Position numbers and translations under genes: made by a program
Assembly: GCA_016934095.1 (NCBI GenBank)
Contig: JAFGTO010000149.1
Location: forward strand, 1 to 8,997
Direction of reading: 5' to 3'
Source: Candidatus Glassiibacteriota bacterium
GTDB lineage: Bacteria > Gemmatimonadota > Glassbacteria > GWA2-58-10
Length of the DNA: 8,997 nt
The notes under the pieces: model-generated
What the model was told of the DNA's origin: nothing
Database searches by the model: none
The model's input: the letters and a program-made list of their open reading frames with translations, nothing else
Part shown: positions 7,201 through 8,997 of the stretch, piece by piece
Position numbering within the stretch: position 1 is the stretch's first letter
How the letters are laid out: every line of letters begins with the position of its first letter

Positions 7201-7718
7201 TTTACCTGCGGGGGGTCGAGCTGGACGTCAGGAACATCTCCCACCGGCCTGGGCCCGGGGATGAATGGACCCTGGACCTGGGTTTCGTCACCAGCCTGAC
7301 CCAGAGCGTGCACTTTACCGCCCCGTTCGCCGGGATGCGCCTGGCCCTGATGCTCACACCGGCCACCCGCTCCTCAGCCCCCGAGAGGCTGGAGCAGATC
7401 AAGGTGGTGCCCAACCCCTACCTGGCCAGCAGCCTTTTCGACTCCAGCCCATATAAACGCTCGGTCATGTTCACCCACTTGTCCCTGAGGGCCACGATCC
7501 GCATCTACACGGTCAGCGGCAACCTGGTGAACATCTTGCATCACGGCCCGGGCCAGGAGGGATCGCTCGGCGGGGCGACGGACCGCAACAGCGGACAGTT
7601 CTCTTTCGACCTGACCACCCGCTTCGGAGACCAGATGGCCAGCGGGATCTATTACTTCCACGTCCGTGATGACGAGACCGGCGAGGAACACCTGGGCAAG
7701 TTCAGTATCATTCAATGA
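4290..7718 (+). CDS. Secreted multidomain protein with Fn3-like domain and T9SS-type C-terminal sorting domain
   Basis: Counted from the ATG at 4290 this is a 1142-residue exported protein. Residues 1-31 form a signal peptide (hydrophobic core ILAILWLLAVSAG, cleavage near APA-G). Residues about 52-480 form an N-terminal module of a kind common in large exported FCB proteins, with a DSDGDG acidic motif (108-113). A run of five prolines (485-489) precedes a fibronectin type III-like domain (about 490-642; VTITWD, FEGFRVYRS, VPVFYTVASYD). Residues about 643-1030 are beta-rich and unassigned. Residues 1034-1142 form a T9SS type A-like sorting domain (VVPNPY, IRIYTVSGNLV, ASGIYYFHV, GKFSIIQ). It is probably displayed at the surface or released through T9SS. 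There is no catalytic signature, so a binding or structural role is more likely than an enzymatic one. An in-frame TTG at 4245 would add 15 residues; the ATG gives a better signal peptide. Its stop overlaps the start of the next gene. Confidence 0.9.
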   Translation: MQAMIKISAYRCRHILAILWLLAVSAGPAPAGYPASSGKGKARPAGPALASFQTRITTGNRIEFNMSNNGYLAVDPNRGSVTPGGFWPSGSEDAYVFQVGLQVMGIIDSDGDGIASDVVETNLVFDSEWREGRPGESSDDVKSRLYFSTSETDLAEWPPEFLVEDRNPNSPAFGSLVPDVHSEQDIVSIFTDIDAPVNSAAGNLRLGVEVRQQVMLYSLTELSDVMFVTWRIYNASDYVSDPDVVPGYDIHEAFVNIRNDFDIGENALDDRCAVSPVRNMSIAFDSDFSELNFNGTPAFLGTSFLEGPTDSDSIDNPNPLFPVGNGLVDETFADIVQAGLKDPRTGLFYEFDQDVLAESAERMSLFTINTNGGERPDPVDDAEAYRILSGDPNEVRVPPYDPYANLIVADIVHDLRQNIVSGPFELPNTLRAEHKKVVAAFYFARPAHSEVDLNNLSVDGEFKPIIQVWQAAGEVYRNFFIVPSPPPPPRMRLVPGDRQVTITWDDLPVSADDPYALTEAAASRPPSPDFPDLGYRTRDFEGFRVYRSLTGTAEDARVIASFDLDNEFQTYSIVRARKTGQGLEDVVETIELGTNTGLAFSFTDRGEDVGGLINGVPVFYTVASYDFNPVLLGNESLESSLNFRRQDAEGKFFQLAIPRSPSTTIVTGSGNWKQVDFFGEEPAEGLSAAWEKLADVGDVSLRAEVGYFSTEIPPTVNAFAAELSQVVVIDPEKVPPLGGYLVVDSIEHTDKDTRNHRHFVHFEDPEGNPTTKGTFTIPYHEVEGLYPADEVVEQVEPFTFSGALAADGPAFNGTAYFRKGGLNYAKIAPLRVKPAGSGELQAISLETGSYELTGSIEYPDFVVHQPFISQQMNGLISRTTCVAGQFTPGSLVIRWLEDNSLEVWDAANNVPVRFNEMVADGWGFLPLDLFDHQEIYEDQIIRPKDQRLTSLVREAVFVPDPDFPGLERMALYLRGVELDVRNISHRPGPGDEWTLDLGFVTSLTQSVHFTAPFAGMRLALMLTPATRSSAPERLEQIKVVPNPYLASSLFDSSPYKRSVMFTHLSLRATIRIYTVSGNLVNILHHGPGQEGSLGGATDRNSGQFSFDLTTRFGDQMASGIYYFHVRDDETGEEHLGKFSIIQ
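7389..7715 (+). other. T9SS type A-like C-terminal sorting domain (part of the secreted protein)
   Basis: Residues 1034-1142 of the secreted protein carry the hallmarks of this domain in order: a start of the form VVPNPY, a strand IRIYTVSGNLV matching the family's iydlsGrlv pattern, ASGIYYFHV matching asGiYlv, and a short terminal strand GKFSIIQ. In known systems this domain directs the protein through the type IX translocon. It is then bound by PorV and usually removed by PorU. The FlgD-type Ig fold is a related alternative description. Confidence 0.75.
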
Positions 7719-7726
7719 GAGGCCGG

Positions 7727-8848
7727 ATGGCTGAAAAGACCAAAAAATACGCAGTTCTCCTGCTGCTTGGCCTTTACCTGGGCGCAGCCTCCCCCGGCCG
7801 GGCTGCTTCCGGCACGGGCACGGCCAACCCGGGCGCCGGCAGGGTGAGCGGACTGAGCGGCGTGGGTACCCGGGCGGCTGAGTTCCTGACCATCCCGGTG
7901 GGACCGCGGGCCGTGGCCATGGGCGGAGCCTACTCGGCCGCAGCGGATGATATTACAGCCATCTACTGGAACCCGGCCGGCCTGGGCTTTATCGAGCAGC
8001 GCGAGGTATTCCTGGCCGTAGTCGAGCGCCCGCTCGACATCCGCTACACCTACGGTGCGGTGGCCCTGCCGGTCTGGGAAAACCGCATGGTGCTGGGAGC
8101 TTTCCTCTCGATACTCGGCAGCGGGGAGCAGGAGGTGACCACCGAGACCCAGCCGGAGGGCACCGGCGAGTTCTACAGCGCCTACAGCATGAGTGCCGGG
8201 GGCGCCCTGGCCTACAATTTCTCAGACCGTTTCAGCGCGGGGATCGTGGTCAAGAGCGTGCACGAGGACATCTACGGCCTGACCCAGGATGCGGTGGCTT
8301 TCGACATGGGCACCAACTACCACGAGGTGGTTTACGGCTACCCGGTACGCCTGGCCTTCACTATCACCAACCTGGGCACCAACATGCAGTTCGGCGGGGA
8401 CAGGCTGCGGGTCAAGCTGCCGCCCGAAGACATCTACCCGGGCAATGACATCGGCCGCCTGGACCGCCTGGCCGACCGCCAGACCGGCGCTTTCAAGCTG
8501 CCCACCAGTTTCCGCATCTCGGGGAGCGTGGGCCTGATCAACAGCGAGCTCTACAGCCTGCTGACCGGGGCCGAGTTCTCGGAGAACAGCAACCAGCCGG
8601 TGAGCTTCTCGGCCGGGGCCGAGCTCACCCGCAGGCTCAACGACAAGAGCATGGTGGCTTTCCGTGCCGGCTGGTGCGCCCAGCAGGACGAGCAGGAGCT
8701 CTCCGGCAATGAAAGCCTCAGAGGCCTGAGCCTCGGCGCCGGTTTCACCTACCGGCTCTACAAGCTCACCATCCACGCCGATTACGCCTACCGCAACCTG
8801 GGTATCCTCAGCGCAAACCATACCTACGGGCTTTCGCTGCAGTTCTGA
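7727..8848 (+). CDS. PorV/PorQ-family outer-membrane barrel protein
   Basis: This protein of 373 residues (377 if started at 7715) matches the PorV/PorQ family, relatives of FadL-type barrels. It has a signal peptide (KKYAVLLLLGLYLGAA, cleavage near GRA-AS). The family signature follows, VGPRAVAMGGAYSAAADDITAIYWNPAGLG at about residues 58-87, seen here as PRAVAMGGAY and YWNPAGLG. The rest is alternating barrel strands ending in GLSLQF with terminal Phe. In T9SS, PorV collects translocated cargo through its C-terminal domain and carries it to the attachment complex. The upstream cargo gene ends inside ATGA (7715-7718), so the two are probably co-translated. The ATG at 7727 is preferred because AGAGG (7718-7722) precedes it, whereas the ATG at 7715 has no ribosome-binding site. 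PorV versus PorQ cannot be decided here. Confidence 0.9.
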   Translation: MAEKTKKYAVLLLLGLYLGAASPGRAASGTGTANPGAGRVSGLSGVGTRAAEFLTIPVGPRAVAMGGAYSAAADDITAIYWNPAGLGFIEQREVFLAVVERPLDIRYTYGAVALPVWENRMVLGAFLSILGSGEQEVTTETQPEGTGEFYSAYSMSAGGALAYNFSDRFSAGIVVKSVHEDIYGLTQDAVAFDMGTNYHEVVYGYPVRLAFTITNLGTNMQFGGDRLRVKLPPEDIYPGNDIGRLDRLADRQTGAFKLPTSFRISGSVGLINSELYSLLTGAEFSENSNQPVSFSAGAELTRRLNDKSMVAFRAGWCAQQDEQELSGNESLRGLSLGAGFTYRLYKLTIHADYAYRNLGILSANHTYGLSLQF

Positions 8849-8879
8849 AGGCCCGCCTTTTTCCCGCCGCCCGGGCTTT
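8848..8879 (+). terminator. Possible weak terminator hairpin after the PorV-family gene
   Basis: AAGGCCCG (8848-8855) can pair with CGGGCTTT (8872-8879) over eight positions, including one G-U pair, around a 16-nt loop that contains a T run. Only three T close the right arm and no U-tract follows, so termination would be inefficient or Rho-assisted. A second weak inverted repeat, GGATAA (8881-8886) with TTATCC (8912-8917), follows immediately. Confidence 0.3.
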
Positions 8880-8937
8880 CGGATAATCATTAAGCTTCGG
8901 GCCGGATTCGGTTATCCATTTCAGGCTTTAGACCGAA

Positions 8938-8966
8938 TTGACAACAAACGTATGAAAATTTATAGA
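8938..8966 (+). promoter_or_regulatory. Sigma70 promoter for a gene beyond the right edge
   Basis: A perfect TTGACA (8938-8943), a 17-base spacer and TATAGA (8961-8966, four of six matches) form the best plus-strand promoter in the window. Transcription would start near 8973, followed by a purine-rich GGGGGAGGG (8975-8983) that could serve in a ribosome-binding site or leader. The gene it drives is not in the window. Its presence marks the end of the cargo-PorV unit. Confidence 0.6.
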
Positions 8967-8997
8967 CTTTTTCCGGGGGAGGGCGGAAACCTTTTGA

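Noticed and set aside
5868..7313. 481-codon open frame on the minus strand
   Set aside because: For the same reason: antisense to the Fn3 and middle regions of the secreted protein, with no recognisable domain.
576..7718. SusC/SusD-type glycan uptake pair
   Set aside because: The receptor is SusC-like in layout, but the second protein has no lipobox and no SusD-like helical repeats. Instead it has Fn3-like and T9SS sorting domains.
7727..8848. FadL-type fatty-acid transporter
   Set aside because: The FadL fold is related, but the GPRAVAMGGAYSAAADD and YWNPAGLG signature and the neighbouring sorting-domain cargo favour the PorV/PorQ family.

Overview
This window is a GC-rich bacterial segment. 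It holds one tRNA gene on the minus strand and three large plus-strand genes whose products all point to the outer membrane and cell surface of a Gram-negative bacterium. The protein set consists of a TonB-dependent receptor with an N-terminal carboxypeptidase-regulatory-like domain, a secreted protein ending in a type IX secretion (T9SS) type A-like sorting domain, and a PorV/PorQ-family barrel. This set is typical of the Bacteroidota and their relatives (FCB superphylum, including candidate phyla such as KSB1, Zixibacteria and Glassbacteria). High GC content and canonical TTGACA-type promoters, rather than the Bacteroidota -33/-7 type, suggest an FCB relative outside the Bacteroidota proper. 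That assignment is an inference.

Layout. Positions 1-154 show no supportable gene. A tRNA-Ser(GGA) gene lies at 155-242 on the minus strand with a clear sigma70 promoter at 299-327. A divergent intergenic region (243-575) carries a GC-rich palindromic cluster, a 17-bp operator-like palindrome and a promoter for the first protein gene. Positions 576-3935 encode a 1119-residue TonB-dependent receptor-like barrel. An AT-richer gap follows (3936-4289). Positions 4290-7718 encode a 1142-residue secreted multidomain protein. It has an N-terminal module, a polyproline hinge, a fibronectin type III-like domain, a long unassigned beta-rich region and a T9SS-type C-terminal domain. Its stop codon overlaps the start region of the PorV/PorQ-family gene (to 8848). 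A new promoter at 8938-8966 points out of the window toward an unseen gene.

How the genes may work together. In known T9SS, cargo with a C-terminal sorting domain crosses the outer membrane and is handed to PorV, which shuttles it to the surface attachment machinery. Here the cargo-like gene and the PorV-like gene are translationally overlapped, and a TonB-dependent receptor without a SusD partner lies immediately upstream. A reasonable hypothesis is a dedicated surface module: a receptor/transporter, a secreted binding or scaffold protein, and its own PorV-type carrier. Acidic DxDxDG calcium-binding-like motifs occur in both the receptor and the secreted protein. No substrate can be named from sequence alone, and no core T9SS component (SprA, PorK-N) is in the window.
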